Source: CAXBGS01 sp963975425 (GTDB lineage Bacteria; Planctomycetota; Planctomycetia; Pirellulales; Pirellulaceae). From it: DNA of 64,000 nucleotides. This document shows, piece after piece, positions 43,260-54,200 of this stretch. The stretch lies in NCBI GenBank assembly GCA_963975425.1, contig CAXBGS010000005.1:186001-250000 (forward strand), written 5' to 3'. A program made the position numbers and the translations under genes. The notes below the pieces were generated by a model. It saw nothing but the letters and a program-made list of their open reading frames with translations. It searched no databases and was not told the DNA's origin. Position 1 is the first letter of the stretch. Every line of letters starts with the position of its first letter.

Positions 43260-44690
43260 TTAGGCGAGCGGCCGAGCAGACCTTTTCTTCACCGGAGCGT
43301 CCCCTACTTTCGAACACGAATCGCGACCACGTGGGACCGGACGATGTTCCGCTGAATTCCGTTCAAGTGAGTTCGCTGGCGGATGACCATAGGGTGACGG
43401 GGGCGACAAGTCGGGACGTGGGCCTCGTCCAAGCAACCACTCATACACGCGCACGTCGTCGGACGCCTTTCGCTGCCATGAAAAACGTCGACGTGCCTCT
43501 GCCCGGGCTTGAGATGAGATGCGATGAATTTTGCTTGGGTCATCGACAAATGTTGCAACAGCACGTCGCATCGATGATACGATTTTCGCTCGATCACCCA
43601 TCGGCAAGACGACCCCGGTTTCTGGTGTCAGGAATTCAGGCGGACCACCATAGTCAACAACGACCGGCACCATCCCCTGCGCCATTGCCTCGATCACGAC
43701 CGCGCCACCGAGTTCACGGAGACTTGGAAAACCAAAAATATCAGCGGCAGCGTAGTGTTCACCCAATTCGCTGTGACGGACCGGTTTGTGGAAGTCGACG
43801 CCGTGCTGTAATCCCAGCCGATCGACTTGAGCGATCAATGCAGGCTTGTGAGGCCCGTCACCTATCAATTTCAGCCTGACTTTTTCGCCGCGGATTAATG
43901 GCCCGAGTGCCTCGATCAGCAAATCGGCGCCTTTGTACGGCACCATGCGCCCGACGAAAAGAACTTCGATAGGAAGTTTCGCCTTTCGATTTCTCGGCTG
44001 ACAAAGCCGATCGAGGTCCAGCCCATTTTCCGGCATATAAAAGGTCCGCTGCGGCGCCTGGCGGTTCCAGCCCTCGTAGACATTGCGAGAACCAGCGAGA
44101 ACCGCCGCGCTACATTCACGGGTCAATTTTTGATAGGGCAGGTAGTGATAGAAATCGCGAAACTTGGCCAACCACTCATTTTCCTGCCGCGCCAAATCCG
44201 GAAACTCACTCGGCCAGGGTAAGCCACCATTTAACGGCCCGAGGACGAACGGAACGCCGATCGAGTGACACCATTTGGCCATGGGCGACGGCTTTGTCGG
44301 GCTCATGGGTGTAACACGATGAACGATATCGAATCGCCCGGCCTTAAGCTCCTCTTTGAATTTTCGCCAAACCAAATATTCAAAGTAATAGTAACTGACC
44401 GTTGAAAACGCCTGATCGGTCGTCCAGCCTTTTCCCGCGCCACCGCGCAGCAGTGATGTTGCCCGATAGATGGGATAGGCGATTGCCTCGGAATCAATTG
44501 CCGTAAAGTCGTCCGGTTCGCGCCAACCCTCCTTAAGAATCGCGTCTCGGTTGCGTACCTGCGTAACCAGATGAGCATCGGTTTGCTGGGCAATCGCCTC
44601 GCAATGCGACCAACCGACCAGCGGAACGCTGCGCCAACTTGGATTGGCCGCCTCGGCAAGCAACAGGACTCGAACCGATTCAGATGACAT
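43260..44690 (-). CDS. Glycosyltransferase family 4
   Basis: 476 residues from ATG 44690, overlapping the end of the sulfotransferase gene by 11 bases. The GT-B fold is clear, with VLFVGRMVPYKGADLLIEAL near the middle, LKLIGDGPHKPAL, and the C-terminal FPSLRELGGAVVIEAMAQG, where the E-x7-E motif binds the nucleotide sugar. A Pro/Arg-rich tail of about 55 residues follows the domain. It would add one sugar to the lipid-linked repeat unit in the cytoplasm. Last gene of the minus-strand EPS operon. Confidence 0.9.
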   Translation of the reverse strand: MSSESVRVLLLAEAANPSWRSVPLVGWSHCEAIAQQTDAHLVTQVRNRDAILKEGWREPDDFTAIDSEAIAYPIYRATSLLRGGAGKGWTTDQAFSTVSYYYFEYLVWRKFKEELKAGRFDIVHRVTPMSPTKPSPMAKWCHSIGVPFVLGPLNGGLPWPSEFPDLARQENEWLAKFRDFYHYLPYQKLTRECSAAVLAGSRNVYEGWNRQAPQRTFYMPENGLDLDRLCQPRNRKAKLPIEVLFVGRMVPYKGADLLIEALGPLIRGEKVRLKLIGDGPHKPALIAQVDRLGLQHGVDFHKPVRHSELGEHYAAADIFGFPSLRELGGAVVIEAMAQGMVPVVVDYGGPPEFLTPETGVVLPMGDRAKIVSSMRRAVATFVDDPSKIHRISSQARAEARRRFSWQRKASDDVRVYEWLLGRGPRPDLSPPSPYGHPPANSLERNSAEHRPVPRGRDSCSKVGDAPVKKRSARPLA

Positions 44691-45633
44691 CGCCACCCGC
44701 TCCACAAACATTAGAATTCGATATCGCGATACACGAATCGACCAATTCCATATCAGGTCGGTCACACCAATCCGGTGATGAATCGGGTTCCGAAGTCGCA
44801 CTCTTAAAGTTTTCGCAGTTCAGATCGATGCCCATCAGATCGCCAAGGCACCGCAAGTCCTGATCAATCCTCGGGACAATCTTTGCCCGCCAAGCATCAC
44901 TCAAACTCGGTCGCCCCTGCATTTGCCACAGTCGCTTGACTCGGTCTCGTATATTTCGCGGTACGAGCCCGCGCCGCAGATGAGAAAGGACCGGAGCGTT
45001 AAGAACCGCATCTCGCGTCGGATTTGTTCTTAGTCTCGCTGCCGATTCATTTTGCCCTGACAGCTCGGGCATCCACTCAGGATGCCGGTCATAGCCGATG
45101 AATCGACAGACGCGTTCAAGCTCGGCTTGGGGATACTTACAGAGGCGGTCAAAGAAGACAGGCAGAACGTTTTCTTTGCCGAACGCTTCAAAATACGGAT
45201 GCAATTGCCGAGCGTACTCACTGTATGCGACCAGGATATCCGTTTCGGCGAGGCATTGATCAAAACTCCCAAGCGTCTCACGCATCGTCCAGTGATGGAT
45301 GTATTGTGAAGTCAAGCGATCGATTGGGTCTCGCATCACATAGATGAATTTGGTTCCCTGCAAATCCGAACGGATTCGATCCACCGTATGAGGATACGTG
45401 GGAAGCTTTGTGTAGTGCGTCGAGGATTCCCCACACAGGTCATCACGATCGGCCTGCGCAAAATGATTCAGGTACCAATCCATTCCCTTCTGGTAATATT
45501 CGTCGTCGCTAAAATAATAAATTTCTTTCGGCGAAGACATAAATATCCCAGGCTGAGCACCAAGTTGTTCATGCAAAGTGCTGGTCGCACTCTTCATTGC
45601 TCCGATGATTAAAAAGTCGGGACGATGATTCAT
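44680..45633 (-). CDS. Sulfotransferase (PAPS-dependent)
   Basis: 317 residues. The ATG at 45633 overlaps the preceding stop (ATGA). FLIIGAMKSATSTLHEQL has the 5'-phosphosulfate loop, and KFIYVMRDPIDRLTSQYIHH the 3'-phosphate binding motif; CGESSTHYTKLP fits heparan-sulfate-type sulfotransferases. It would transfer sulfate from PAPS to a sugar hydroxyl. Position within the glycosyltransferase operon strongly suggests that the polysaccharide is sulfated. Confidence 0.9.
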   Translation of the reverse strand: MNHRPDFLIIGAMKSATSTLHEQLGAQPGIFMSSPKEIYYFSDDEYYQKGMDWYLNHFAQADRDDLCGESSTHYTKLPTYPHTVDRIRSDLQGTKFIYVMRDPIDRLTSQYIHHWTMRETLGSFDQCLAETDILVAYSEYARQLHPYFEAFGKENVLPVFFDRLCKYPQAELERVCRFIGYDRHPEWMPELSGQNESAARLRTNPTRDAVLNAPVLSHLRRGLVPRNIRDRVKRLWQMQGRPSLSDAWRAKIVPRIDQDLRCLGDLMGIDLNCENFKSATSEPDSSPDWCDRPDMELVDSCIAISNSNVCGAGGDVI

Positions 45634-46784
45634 TTGGAGGCTCCGCCGAGAGGATTCAAGATGTTGGTCCAATTGTCTCGCCATTCAGCATGGCATGCTG
45701 TTCTCTGACGAATTCCCAGCCAGTCACGAGGCATCGAGAGTAAGCGTCCGAGGCTCCAGCAGAGGTTTGCCACAATCAGCCCGCCCTGGCCATAAAATTT
45801 GGCAAAGTAGCGAGCCCGTGATGCGTAGTAATAAAACGGCCGGCGTCGCAGCTCGGCGGCTAGACGCTTGACCGGTGAACTGCCGCCGCGAAGATGAACG
45901 ACACTCGCACGCGGCTCACTGACGATTTTCCAACCATGCTCAATGGCTCGTCGGCAATAGTCGGTATCTTCGTAATACATAAAGTAGCGATCATCCATCG
46001 GCCCAATCTGTTGATATGCCGTGGCGCGGACTAGCACCGACGCGAAGCTTACCCACGAAGCGTCTTGTGAAAATTCCTTGGGCGCACGACCCTCGACGAG
46101 GCGAGAAAGCGCAAGCAGCTGGGCAGAGGCTAAAAACTCAGCAGCGGGTGAACCGAATCGAAATCGACTTTGCTGAGCCTTGCCATCGGGCCATGTGAGT
46201 GTCGGCGCGACGATCGCCGCATCCGAGTTGGCGCGAGCCGCTTCGAGCATCAGCTGCAACGCTCCCGGACGCACAATGGTGTCGCTGTTTAGCAACCAAT
46301 AGAACTCAGAACTCTGTGACGCGATGCCAAAATTGTTGCCCGCCGAGAAACCATCGTTGGACGGGCTGACGACAACACGACACCAGTTTTGCCAGCCTCG
46401 TTGTTCAACGACGTCGCGAATCCTGCTGGCCGAATCGTCGGGCGATTGATTATCAACGACAATCACTCGATCAGCATCCAAATCCACCTCGGTTGTTAAC
46501 GACTCAAGACAGTCGATCACCATTTCGGGCGTCCGATAATTCAATATCACGACCGCGACACGCGAAGTTTCTATGTTGGAATGCGAAGCAGCAACCAATT
46601 GAGTTGACTCACAAATCGGCTCGGCAATTTGACGATTGATCGATGGCCGGACCGCCGTGTGGCCGGACACCGCTGGACAAACCTCACCGCCGGACGTGGA
46701 TTCCACATGATCAACGAAAACTGCTTCGGCGGATAGCGTTTCGGCGGATAACGCACGCTGGCTCGACGACTGCTCGGAAAACAT
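45630..46784 (-). CDS. Glycosyltransferase family 2, rhamnosyltransferase-like
   Basis: 384 residues. The GT2 domain begins near residue 75 (VAVVILNYRTPEMVIDCLESL) with the donor Asp in FYWLLNSDT and the acceptor-side MYYEDTDYCRRA. The first 70 residues are low complexity and contain LSAETLSAEA, produced by a 15-base in-frame duplication (46725-46754). The start codon directly follows the stop of the sugar-phosphate transferase gene. Adds a sugar to the undecaprenyl-linked unit. Confidence 0.9.
   Translation of the reverse strand: MFSEQSSSQRALSAETLSAEAVFVDHVESTSGGEVCPAVSGHTAVRPSINRQIAEPICESTQLVAASHSNIETSRVAVVILNYRTPEMVIDCLESLTTEVDLDADRVIVVDNQSPDDSASRIRDVVEQRGWQNWCRVVVSPSNDGFSAGNNFGIASQSSEFYWLLNSDTIVRPGALQLMLEAARANSDAAIVAPTLTWPDGKAQQSRFRFGSPAAEFLASAQLLALSRLVEGRAPKEFSQDASWVSFASVLVRATAYQQIGPMDDRYFMYYEDTDYCRRAIEHGWKIVSEPRASVVHLRGGSSPVKRLAAELRRRPFYYYASRARYFAKFYGQGGLIVANLCWSLGRLLSMPRDWLGIRQRTACHAEWRDNWTNILNPLGGASK
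46725..46754. repeat. 15-base in-frame duplication in the GT2 gene
   Basis: TTCGGCGGATAGCGT (46725-46739) is followed by TTCGGCGGATAACGC (46740-46754), 13 of 15 identical, adding five codons near the N-terminus of the GT2 protein (LSAETLSAEA). Confidence 0.75.
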
Positions 46785-47573
46785 TCAGTATGCGCCTCGG
46801 GTCGAAAGGACTGCGGGAATCGTTAACACCAGCAGCTTCAGGTCCAACGAAAAACTTCGGCGATTGATGTAATCAAGGTCCATCTCGACCTGCCCGTCAA
46901 ACGAGACATCTCCGCGTCCGCTGACCTGCCAAACGCAGGTCAGGCCCGGTTGCACCGACAATCGTTGATGATCTCGATAGGTGTACTGTCGCACCTCGCG
47001 AGGCACCGCGGGCCGCGGACCGACCAAACTCATCTCGCCACGCAAGACATTCAACAGCTGTGGCAGCTCATCAATACTTGTCTTGCGGAGCAACCTTCCG
47101 ATGGGCGTGATTCTGGGGTCGCGGCGTATTTTAAAAGTGATCGACTGACCGTGGTCGTTGATCTCACTCAGTTCATCTTTGATCCGCTCGGCGTCGCTAA
47201 CCATTGTGCGCAGCTTGTAACATTTAAAAGGTCGACCAAACCTTCCGATTCGAGTTTGAACGAAAAACATGCTTCCGCCATCGGACAAACGAATGATCAG
47301 TCCGATCACTAATAGCGGTACCGATAGGATTAACAACAGCATCGTGGCTGCAACAATATCGAACGCTCGCTTGAGCATTTCGTAGACACGTATCGGAATC
47401 GTCAGTGTCGATTCGTGCTCGATTTGTATCTCGCGTGCCAGACGCAAACCGTTTGTCGATCTGGAATGGCCAGTGGTTACATGCGCACTCGCGTCTGAAA
47501 ATCTTTGCGGTTGATCAAGACCAACCGAGACGCTGTTCGCTTCCACTTCTTTTTCGAAAGTATTGGAGGGCAT
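46785..47573 (-). CDS. Undecaprenyl-phosphate sugar-phosphate transferase (short form)
   Basis: 262 residues. One membrane segment (KRAFDIVAATMLLLILSVPL) follows a 65-residue soluble leader; then come FKCYKLRTM and KTSIDELPQLLNVLRGEMSL with VGPRPAV, the bacterial sugar-transferase signature. It lacks the five-helix N-terminal part of WbaP/WcaJ, so it is of the compact kind. It starts repeat-unit synthesis by moving a sugar-1-phosphate to undecaprenyl phosphate. Spacing to the next gene is zero. Confidence 0.92.
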   Translation of the reverse strand: MPSNTFEKEVEANSVSVGLDQPQRFSDASAHVTTGHSRSTNGLRLAREIQIEHESTLTIPIRVYEMLKRAFDIVAATMLLLILSVPLLVIGLIIRLSDGGSMFFVQTRIGRFGRPFKCYKLRTMVSDAERIKDELSEINDHGQSITFKIRRDPRITPIGRLLRKTSIDELPQLLNVLRGEMSLVGPRPAVPREVRQYTYRDHQRLSVQPGLTCVWQVSGRGDVSFDGQVEMDLDYINRRSFSLDLKLLVLTIPAVLSTRGAY

Positions 47574-47787
47574 CTTTCCGGTGCTCTACGAAAAACAGAA
47601 GAACTCTCTGAATTCCGTGGGTTGCAAGCACCATGCCATTCATTGAAAAAAGAAGCTAACAGCGGTTTGAACGGGTTTTTATTGGGCAATCTAAATTTAT
47701 AGTTTTGTCAGTTATCCAAAGCGATGTATCGATTATCAAACTGAACGAGACGTTATCGGTTTAGCAACTTAAAACGCGTCATTAAGA

Positions 47788-48567
47788 TCATCTCACAAGC
47801 AAATCTCGCGGCGCTTCGCGTATCAAGAACGCTGCGTTTCTTGCATAGCGTCCGATCAATCGAGTTGGCTCTTGTAATAGTCGATAGATCCACTCGGTCC
47901 CTGAAAGTTGCATCCAACGCGGCGCTCTTCTGACGCCACCGGCAACGAAATCGATGGAGGCGCCGATTTGCAGGCAAATGCACCCGAGCTGGCTGCGGTG
48001 CTTGGCAAGCCAGATCTCGCCTGCCGGTTGTCCCCGTGCGAAGAACAGAAATCCCGCGTTGGAACGGCGGATCCTATCGACCAGTGCCTGTTCCTCCTCC
48101 GATGACAATGCAGACATGTCGGGGCATTCCACACCGGCGATCTGTAGCCCGGGATAGAGTTCGATCAATCGTTTCGCCGCGGCGTCGGCGACACCCGGTG
48201 CCGCCCCGAGCAAAAAAACGGATTTGCGATGTCGATGAGCCAATGAGCAGAGGGCCGGAAAGAGATCCGAACCCGCGACGCGTTCCGCAATCGGTTGCCG
48301 CTTGATTCGTGAAAGCCAGACTAACGGCATTCCGTCCGCCACGATCATCGCAGCCTCACGGTTGACATCTTGTAGTCCCGGATACTGCTTGCACAGCATG
48401 GCGTAATGCAATGGAGCTGTAATCACGATGGCGCCATCGCCCCGCTGGGCCAGTCTCTCAATGAATCGGATCGAATCACGAAACGATAGCCGTGAGAGTG
48501 GAAGCCCAAGCACCTTGCAAGTTGGTAAATCGTCGGACGCCTTCACCGGCCGGTCAACGGTTTGCAC
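47788..48567 (-). CDS. WecG/TagA/CpsF family glycosyltransferase (GT26)
   Basis: 259 residues with the family motifs: ITAPLHYAMLCKQYP, AAMIVADGMPLVWLSR near residue 73-88, ERVAGSDLFPALC, VFLLGAAPGVADAAAKRL, and CICLQIGASIDFVAGGVRRAP. The family adds ManNAcA or similar sugars to lipid-linked intermediates. Cytoplasmic, membrane-associated. A 214-base gap separates it from the sugar-phosphate transferase, with no recognised signal apart from an A/T-rich stretch. Confidence 0.9.
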   Translation of the reverse strand: MQTVDRPVKASDDLPTCKVLGLPLSRLSFRDSIRFIERLAQRGDGAIVITAPLHYAMLCKQYPGLQDVNREAAMIVADGMPLVWLSRIKRQPIAERVAGSDLFPALCSLAHRHRKSVFLLGAAPGVADAAAKRLIELYPGLQIAGVECPDMSALSSEEEQALVDRIRRSNAGFLFFARGQPAGEIWLAKHRSQLGCICLQIGASIDFVAGGVRRAPRWMQLSGTEWIYRLLQEPTRLIGRYARNAAFLIREAPRDLLVR

Positions 48568-48675
48568 TAGAAATGTCCCTGACGTGAAAGTGATGTTGAT
48601 TCAAAGTTGTCATTCACTACGGTCGTTAGCGTGAGTACACTCCGTCCGGCCACAATACCCGAACGCTTCGTCGGC

Positions 48676-49983
48676 TCACGCTGTAGCATCGAGCAATTCC
48701 ATAGAAATCATTCGCCCCAATCGACGACCTTCATTGGCGGCGACGTGACGCTCGCGGACCGCTTTCGCCCCGTGTTTCCCCATCGCATGCAAATCGGCGG
48801 GAGATGCATCCAGCACCGCCTCCATCGCTAATACCAGTGACTGCAAGTCACCCGCAGGAATCAGCCATCCGTTTTGGATGTGCCGCACGAGTTCGCCGAT
48901 TCCCGCGATCTGCGTCGTGATGACGGGGCGTTCGAGCGCGAAAGCTTCCATAAGCACCACGGGCAAGCCTTCTGCAAAACTCGGCAAGACAAGCGCCCGC
49001 GAATTCTCGATCGTGTTTCGAACGAATTCCTCGGACCGCCAGCCCAGAATGGTGACTTCCGAAGAAACGTTGTTCTGCTGGATCAGATTTTTGATCTCTT
49101 CCTTCATCTGGCCGTCTCCGATCAATGACAGATGAAAGTGTCGTCCCCGTCGTTTCAGCTCACCGGCAGCCCTGACCAGAATTGGCAACCCTTTTTGCTC
49201 GGCCAGCCGAGCGACACAAACGAGCTCCGGGGCCTCCGGCGGCGGACTCGCCGCCGGTGACGCGAATGTACGGTTGATCCCGCAACGAACAATACGAATC
49301 TTTTGCCAGTCCTCATACCGCGACCAACGATACAACTGACTTCGGCAATACTTGCTGATCGCAACGACAAGTGACGCGTGCTCGATTTTTGTGCCCAGGT
49401 GCAATAGCTCGGGACGGTCAAACTCCTCGGGACCATGGACGGTAAAACTGTATCGCGGCCCCCCCAGCAAGCGACACAACATCGCAACAGTCGCCGAGTT
49501 AGTACCAAAGTGCGCGTGTACCCATTGAGTTTCCCGCTTCGCGGTGCGTCGACGCAACCGGCAAGCTTCGGCCAAGTACATCAGATAAAAGGGAAGCGCG
49601 CGATCGGCCTTCCAGCCAATCCTCACCGTCAGAGCCAGCGCTCGGGCGAACTTTCTTGGATACATCAGGATGCACCACACCAGGTCCAGCAAAATGTACA
49701 GTTTCTTTTCCAGCAAGAACTCCGTAATGAAGACCTCCGCAAGATCGGCCGGATCGACGGACTTCTCTGACCACTTGCGAATACTAAATCGCTGCACTTC
49801 CGCGCCCGCGTCTTCCATGCCTTGCATTTCTCGACGGACAAACGAAACGCTCGTCATCGGATGCTGGTTCATCAGATAAGCGATCTTTAATCCGTCAAGC
49901 CGAATGACCGGGGCTTCGGCATCTTTGGCGGAAATTTGAATTAACTGGTCGACTTCCGTCTGCGGAAAGGGAATCTTGTTCAT
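48676..49983 (-). CDS. Glycosyltransferase family 4 (colanic acid WcaL-like)
   Basis: 435 residues of GT-B fold. The N-terminal part holds AHFGTNSATVAMLCRLLGG and VHGPEEFDRPELLHLG; the C-terminal part holds ELVCVARLAEQKGLPILVRA and VLPSFAEGLPVVLMEAFALE with the E-x7-E motif. This arrangement resembles WcaL-type transferases of colanic acid operons. It acts on the lipid-linked unit. Same strand as its neighbours, about 95-110 bases each side. Confidence 0.9.
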   Translation of the reverse strand: MNKIPFPQTEVDQLIQISAKDAEAPVIRLDGLKIAYLMNQHPMTSVSFVRREMQGMEDAGAEVQRFSIRKWSEKSVDPADLAEVFITEFLLEKKLYILLDLVWCILMYPRKFARALALTVRIGWKADRALPFYLMYLAEACRLRRRTAKRETQWVHAHFGTNSATVAMLCRLLGGPRYSFTVHGPEEFDRPELLHLGTKIEHASLVVAISKYCRSQLYRWSRYEDWQKIRIVRCGINRTFASPAASPPPEAPELVCVARLAEQKGLPILVRAAGELKRRGRHFHLSLIGDGQMKEEIKNLIQQNNVSSEVTILGWRSEEFVRNTIENSRALVLPSFAEGLPVVLMEAFALERPVITTQIAGIGELVRHIQNGWLIPAGDLQSLVLAMEAVLDASPADLHAMGKHGAKAVRERHVAANEGRRLGRMISMELLDATA

Positions 49984-50079
49984 CGTGCCATTACGTTGTC
50001 GGAAGGTCAGATTGCAACCGTTCTCTCGCGATTCGATCCAAGAACAGTTTTCTCCAGTAACAAATCCATGTGCCGAGTT

Positions 50080-51273
50080 CTATCGAGCCGTTCGCAACCA
50101 TTGACGCTGGCGTCCTCGGAAAAAAAACGATAGATAGATGGGCAGTTTGTTGATCGCGTATCGGGGGATAGTTAGCAGAGCTCGGAAGAGCTGGCTGTCG
50201 TCAGAAAATCGGCGAGCAGAGACCACAAGCGCAAAGACCATGGCTAACAACATGCTCGTCACGCAGACAAACGGCTTGACATCGACAGTGGCCAGGACAG
50301 CCGTGATCAGCCAAGTCATTGAAAGGGCGAACAACAAAAAAGTAAGAGGTGGTACCGCCAAGTCGAACGCGACCGCCAGCAAGGAAATCCTTCGATGCTT
50401 GATCGCCGTCAGTAACAGTCGCGGCACGTGTTTGCGAATCGTGTCAAGATGGCCCTGTTCCCAACGCTCGCGCTGCTGTCGCGAGGCCGCCGATGAGGTC
50501 GGCAGCGGCGCCAGCACTTCGGCGGCCTCGCAAAACCGAGCGCCCCGGCCGAGTTGAGCTAATTGACATCCCAGTGTCATGTCTTCGACTAGATTTGCAC
50601 TGGCGAGAGGGATCGTCGATATTTCGTTCCAAGGAAATCCCATGCCTGATCCGGTAAGCGGCACGGGCACATCGAGACGATGCAGGCCGCGTGGACGCAC
50701 CCAATTCTTGATCAGCACCGCGAATTGGCTGATGGTCGCCTGCATCGATTGGTCGACCTCGTCAGGCCGTCGCATCAAGTATTTGGCTTGCGTCGCACAA
50801 CCTTGTGACTTCGTTTGCCAAACGAGATGGTCAAGCGAGTTTTCCACAAATTGGCAATCTGCATCAAGAAAAACAACAACCTCACGCGGGTCTTCGCGAA
50901 TCGCGTCGATGCCAAATTGCATCGCGAATCCTTTGCCTCGGTGATCGGGGTCGATTCGATAAACAACTTCGGCGCCTGCACGCGAAGCCAATTCTGATGT
51001 TGCGTCTGTGCAATTGTCAGCAATCACAACCACTCGGTCATCCTTGCCAATTTTCTGCAAAACGTTCGACAGCGTCTTCTCGATGTTAGATTCTTCGTCG
51101 TGGGCCGGAATCAAGATCGCACAGGCGGGACGTGATCCAGCGGGCTCGACACTGTCGGCCGCATGCGTGTGCGCCCGGCATGCCATCAACAATTCGAATA
51201 CGAACGTGGCTACGGGCACGGCTAGGATCACGATCAAGATCCAAACAGAAACAATTGTCAGATTGATGATCAC
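50080..51273 (-). CDS. Membrane glycosyltransferase family 2
   Basis: 397 residues. One N-terminal membrane segment (ILIVILAVPVATFVFELL), then a GT2 domain: CAILIPAHDEESNIEKTL, VVFLDADCQF (D-x-D), LVEDMTLGCQLAQLG, and QRERWEQGHLDT, the QxxRW-like motif of processive synthases. Two or three further helices follow near residues 310-365. The ATGA overlap with the polymerase fusion shows coupling. It may add several sugars or synthesise a chain directly. Confidence 0.88.
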   Translation of the reverse strand: MIINLTIVSVWILIVILAVPVATFVFELLMACRAHTHAADSVEPAGSRPACAILIPAHDEESNIEKTLSNVLQKIGKDDRVVVIADNCTDATSELASRAGAEVVYRIDPDHRGKGFAMQFGIDAIREDPREVVVFLDADCQFVENSLDHLVWQTKSQGCATQAKYLMRRPDEVDQSMQATISQFAVLIKNWVRPRGLHRLDVPVPLTGSGMGFPWNEISTIPLASANLVEDMTLGCQLAQLGRGARFCEAAEVLAPLPTSSAASRQQRERWEQGHLDTIRKHVPRLLLTAIKHRRISLLAVAFDLAVPPLTFLLFALSMTWLITAVLATVDVKPFVCVTSMLLAMVFALVVSARRFSDDSQLFRALLTIPRYAINKLPIYLSFFFRGRQRQWLRTAR

Positions 51274-54200
51274 GGGATGATTCCCAAAATATTTCCTTCA
51301 CTGCTGTTGACGTGACGTACAACATTCACGCGTCGACGAAGATGCTTGCCGCGTCCAAGATCACTCGCGACGATCCCATCCGCGTAAAAAGAAAGAAGGT
51401 CGAGTTCGTTGACGTTGGAAGCCTCGACCCCGGCCGCGATGATCACGAGATCGAATTCGTCTCGCTTGCGATCCAGCTTTGCGACGGCGGAGCCGACGCT
51501 GGCCACACATTCGACGTCAAAACTTGCGGGACTTTGGCGAGCGTAAAGCTGATCTTGGCGACAATTCTTTTGCGCCTCTTCGTCATCGCCATTCACATTC
51601 GGATTGACCATGGTCAGCTGCACATTTCGACCGTGACGGGCAAAACAACGGGCAACATCAAACATCATCGATCGTGCCGGCGGCTTACCATCCATACCCG
51701 CGAACGCTAACACGTAAGGATCGTCGCCGATGACCGTAAACAGCTGATTGATCATCCGGCGTATGTCTGCCGGCGGTGCGACCAAGAGCTCGGGCGCTGC
51801 GGTCGGATCAAGGGAGCTGTCGGTGTATTGCTGATTCGTCTTTGAGATGAGTCGGCCCAAGCCAATGTTGGTCAGTTTTTCTGTGTTGCGACGGCGAATC
51901 ACCATCAAACTGTCGAACAACAAGAAGGGGCCGAAAACGATTCCACAGACTCCGGCAAAGACCGCGGCAAACATTTTCTTTTTGTTTGACTCGATGGGCG
52001 GATTGTCCAACGACGGCGCGTCACCGACGGTCAGACGATTGACGGGAGAGTTAAGCAACGCCTCGAGCGCCTTCTGCTTTCGATCCAGATCATGCTTCTG
52101 ATCAGTCAAGACTTGTAATTGGTCAGTGATTCTGGATTCCTCGCCCAACAAAGTTCGAAGGCGAGCTTCTTCCGCGATGAACCGATCCATCCGATTTTTC
52201 AGCGCGTCGATTCGCTCTTTGTTCGCAATTTGCTCTCCGATAATGGGCACAAAACCGTTTTGCGTTTGCGTCTCTGCATCAGCCAATTGATCCTCGAGAC
52301 TCCAGAGTTCCTGCACCAACTCCTGATGAGAGTTGCTATTGGCGTGTTTAACTTCTAGCAGACTCAGTTCCAATTCGGCTTCTTGCAATTCAGCCTTGCT
52401 AATCAATCGGCGTTCGGCAAGTTTTCGTTTGCGTTCGACTTCGACCTTCTGATTGTCGTACATGATCTTGGTGATCGCGCGAGCTTCTAGTTCTCGTCGT
52501 TCGTCAATTTTGCGTTTCAGCGTACGATGCCGCTCGTCACTTTTCGGTCTCGCTTGCGACGGCAAACTGATCTGGGCAAAATTCTCATTGATGGACGTGT
52601 GCAATTCGATTTGTCGATCAATCCCTTTACGGTCTGCTTCGGCTTCCAAGAGTTCGCGTTCCAACGATAGGATCTCGCTGCGTGCAAATGCCAGGTCTTC
52701 AACCACACTTACGGTGTCGTGTTCGTCATAGAAAAGCGCTGCTGCTTCCTTTTCGTTTGACATCTGCACAGCGAGATCGGCTTGTGATGCGGAAAGTTCG
52801 TCATGAATCGCATCGATTCGGTTTTGCCGAAGCTCATCGACGGCTCTCTGAGACTGCGACACGATGGATTCGAGAATTTGCTTGCCTTCTTCTTTCTCTG
52901 GCCATTTCAATCGCAGGGACACAAACGATGAGCCTGGAATGGTCCGTACCTCCAGCTCATTCAAAATTTGATCGACGTGTTTTGCATCCTCAAAGGCCGG
53001 ACGAATCGTCCCGGGAGACTGCAACATCGAGGCAATTTCAGCCAACTTAGGTGCGTGATAAGAACCCAGCGGAATGTGTCCTTCGTGAAAGACGAGCCGG
53101 GACCGGTGCACCCACTTGTCGGTCGACAGTTTCGGCGCAAGAAGTACGGCGGCTAGCGCTCCGGCGCCGACCGAAACCAACGCGACTGCTAAAAAACGCC
53201 ACGCGAAACCACGAGAATGCTGCACGGAATCGTTAGCGGATGTGTACGTCGTGTCCACATGTGAAGCAGTGAGACGTGCACTGTCTGTTAAACCTGTATT
53301 CATCGAAAGTCCTGCGTACGGGAAGGATTGCCCCTTGGTTCGAGCGGGGCGCAAACCGTTCGAATTTGGTGTTGCTATGCGACGAGGTCGGCGAATCTGT
53401 GACGCCGAATTCACTTGGGGAGCGAGAGTTGTCGAACCGATGCGTTGACGGCACAGGCTCCACTGAGTGGACACAAATCCAATGTTGAATAGCAAAAGAA
53501 ATCCGAAATCGCTGTCCAGCCAAACCGTAAACAGCATCACGGAAGTCGCCAAAAAATAGCCAACGAGTGCCGCGTGAAAAACGCGTTGGTTCACCACGGC
53601 GTTGCCGCCACCTTTGAGATAAAGTCGCCAGGCGCAGTAGACCCCACCAAGGGACAGCATCAGAAATGCGCCCACCCCCAGATATCCATAGTTGAGCAGG
53701 GTCAGCAAGTAATGATTGTCAATCGATCGGAATAGCTGACGAAGGTGTGGTTCCACATAGTGAACCAGGTGTGGCTTTTCCAGAGAAAAATTCCCGAACC
53801 CGAACGCACCAGCATCCTTGATCGCGTCCTGGTAAACCAGAAACAGCAGAAAGCGATGATTCGTTCCGGTGTAGGGATACCTTTCCCCGTTGATGGAAAC
53901 CATCACTTGATTGGTATCCTGGGCCGTCGCTTCGAGCAATTGAACCAGGTTGCCACTATTGGCAATCACAAAGATGGCTACCGCTGCTGCCAACGCAATT
54001 ACCGGCAAGCGGATTCGTCGGATCGTCAGAAATGCAGAGAGCCCGGCCGTGCCCAGTAGAATCAGAATCGGACCGCGCGAGAGCGGAAACACGATTGAGG
54101 CGATGACGATCGCAGGCCCCAAGATCCACATCAGCCCCGACAGCTTGGTCAACACATTGCCGCGTCGAATCTCTGATGCTGCGGCAAGTACCCATGGGAA